From positions 22,321,019 to 22,385,018 of the forward strand of contig CP137671.1 of NCBI GenBank assembly GCA_037976565.1: a stretch of DNA of 64,000 bases. Direction: 5' to 3'. A model generated the notes under the pieces. The model did no database searches. It saw only the letters and a program-made list of their open reading frames with translations, and was not told where the DNA came from. The stretch comes from Mesocentrotus franciscanus (taxonomy: Eukaryota > Echinodermata > Echinoidea > Camarodonta > Strongylocentrotidae). The position numbers were made by a program, and so were the translations under genes. Of the stretch, positions 47,131 through 64,000 are shown one piece after another. Numbering within the stretch: position 1 is the stretch's first letter; each line of letters begins with the position of its first letter.

Positions 47131-47416
47131 GTTTTCCGGCCATTCCATTTTATATGAAAAAATATATTTATTTGTCAGTGAGATTTTCCTTAGTATTTCT
47201 TTCTCCCATTTTTCGTTTTATTTTAATTTGTTGTTGTTGTTGTCGTTGTTCTGACCCCCCTTTTTTTTTTTTTTTTTTGGGGGGGGGGGGGGGAGGTGTT
47301 AAGGTAAAACAAAAACAACAAGACGAGTGGCTGTAAAATAAGGGCGAGTTTGAACATTAAGATATGCGCGAGCTTCTACAATATTCGGGTCGATTCGTCC
47401 AAGGTCCACCGTAAAC
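47131..47416 (+). promoter_or_regulatory. BCKDHB upstream region / 5' UTR
   Basis: A homopolymer block of about T18 followed directly by G15 lies at 47261-47293, about 125 bases before the start codon. No TATA box is obvious. The start codon context is AAACATGG, with A at -3 and G at +4. Confidence 0.45.
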
Positions 47417-63869
<16,453 letters not shown>

Positions 63870-64000
63870 GTAAGTATCCCAATCTTTAAGGGAGAGGGTC
63901 GTCAGTTTCCATGTGCAGTAGGTCATAATTCGCAGACTTGGTGGAAATGTCATAAATGGGTGTACAAGTCTCGCACGCAGCAAACCCCTAGTCCTATAAG

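Overview
The window is eukaryotic genomic DNA, almost certainly from a marine invertebrate deuterostome and most likely a sea urchin or close relative (inference). It is AT-rich, has short GT-AG-spliced exons in long introns, and carries tRNA-headed SINE pieces, MITEs, long GA/CT and triplet microsatellites, and internally tandem elements with hairpin headers, a look I associate with echinoderm genomes. No bacterial or organellar signature is seen.

Three protein-coding genes, all on the + strand, can be supported. (1) 12891-15332 is a single coding exon for an 813-residue type I membrane protein with a signal peptide, three Ig domains, one transmembrane helix and a long cytoplasmic tail with ITIM-like tyrosine motifs; it sits behind a 3' splice site, so an untranslated 5' exon is expected. 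(2) 24383-39736 is a 17-exon gene for a CCDC60 orthologue. I rebuilt every exon by splice sites and phase, and the frame stays open for 808 residues. (3) 47417-63869 is the first six exons of BCKDHB, the E1-beta subunit of mitochondrial branched-chain 2-oxoacid dehydrogenase; the gene continues past the right edge. The three genes have no evident functional link.

Layout: 1-12.8 kb is repeat-rich and gene-poor (a ~750-bp triplet microsatellite, several copies of an unnamed dispersed repeat, MITEs, a hAT-like element with an intact 8-bp target duplication). 12.9-15.3 kb is the Ig receptor. 15.3-24.4 kb is intergenic with GA/GAA tracts and a TTAA-flanked element plus its inverted partner. 24.4-39.7 kb is CCDC60, with a ~1.8-kb CAATTG/CAGTTG repeat array bounded by inverted ends in intron 2 and an inverted copy of its own exon 14 in intron 15. 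39.7-47.4 kb is CCDC60 3' UTR/downstream DNA and a degenerate CT-rich minisatellite. 47.4-64 kb is BCKDHB, whose introns hold a dense set of transposons: twin ~1.55-kb TTAA elements, elements nested in elements, and a foldback element with a 9-bp target duplication.

Most long open frames elsewhere are translations of simple repeats and are not genes. All family names for mobile elements rest on ends and target duplications only; no transposase or reverse transcriptase was found.
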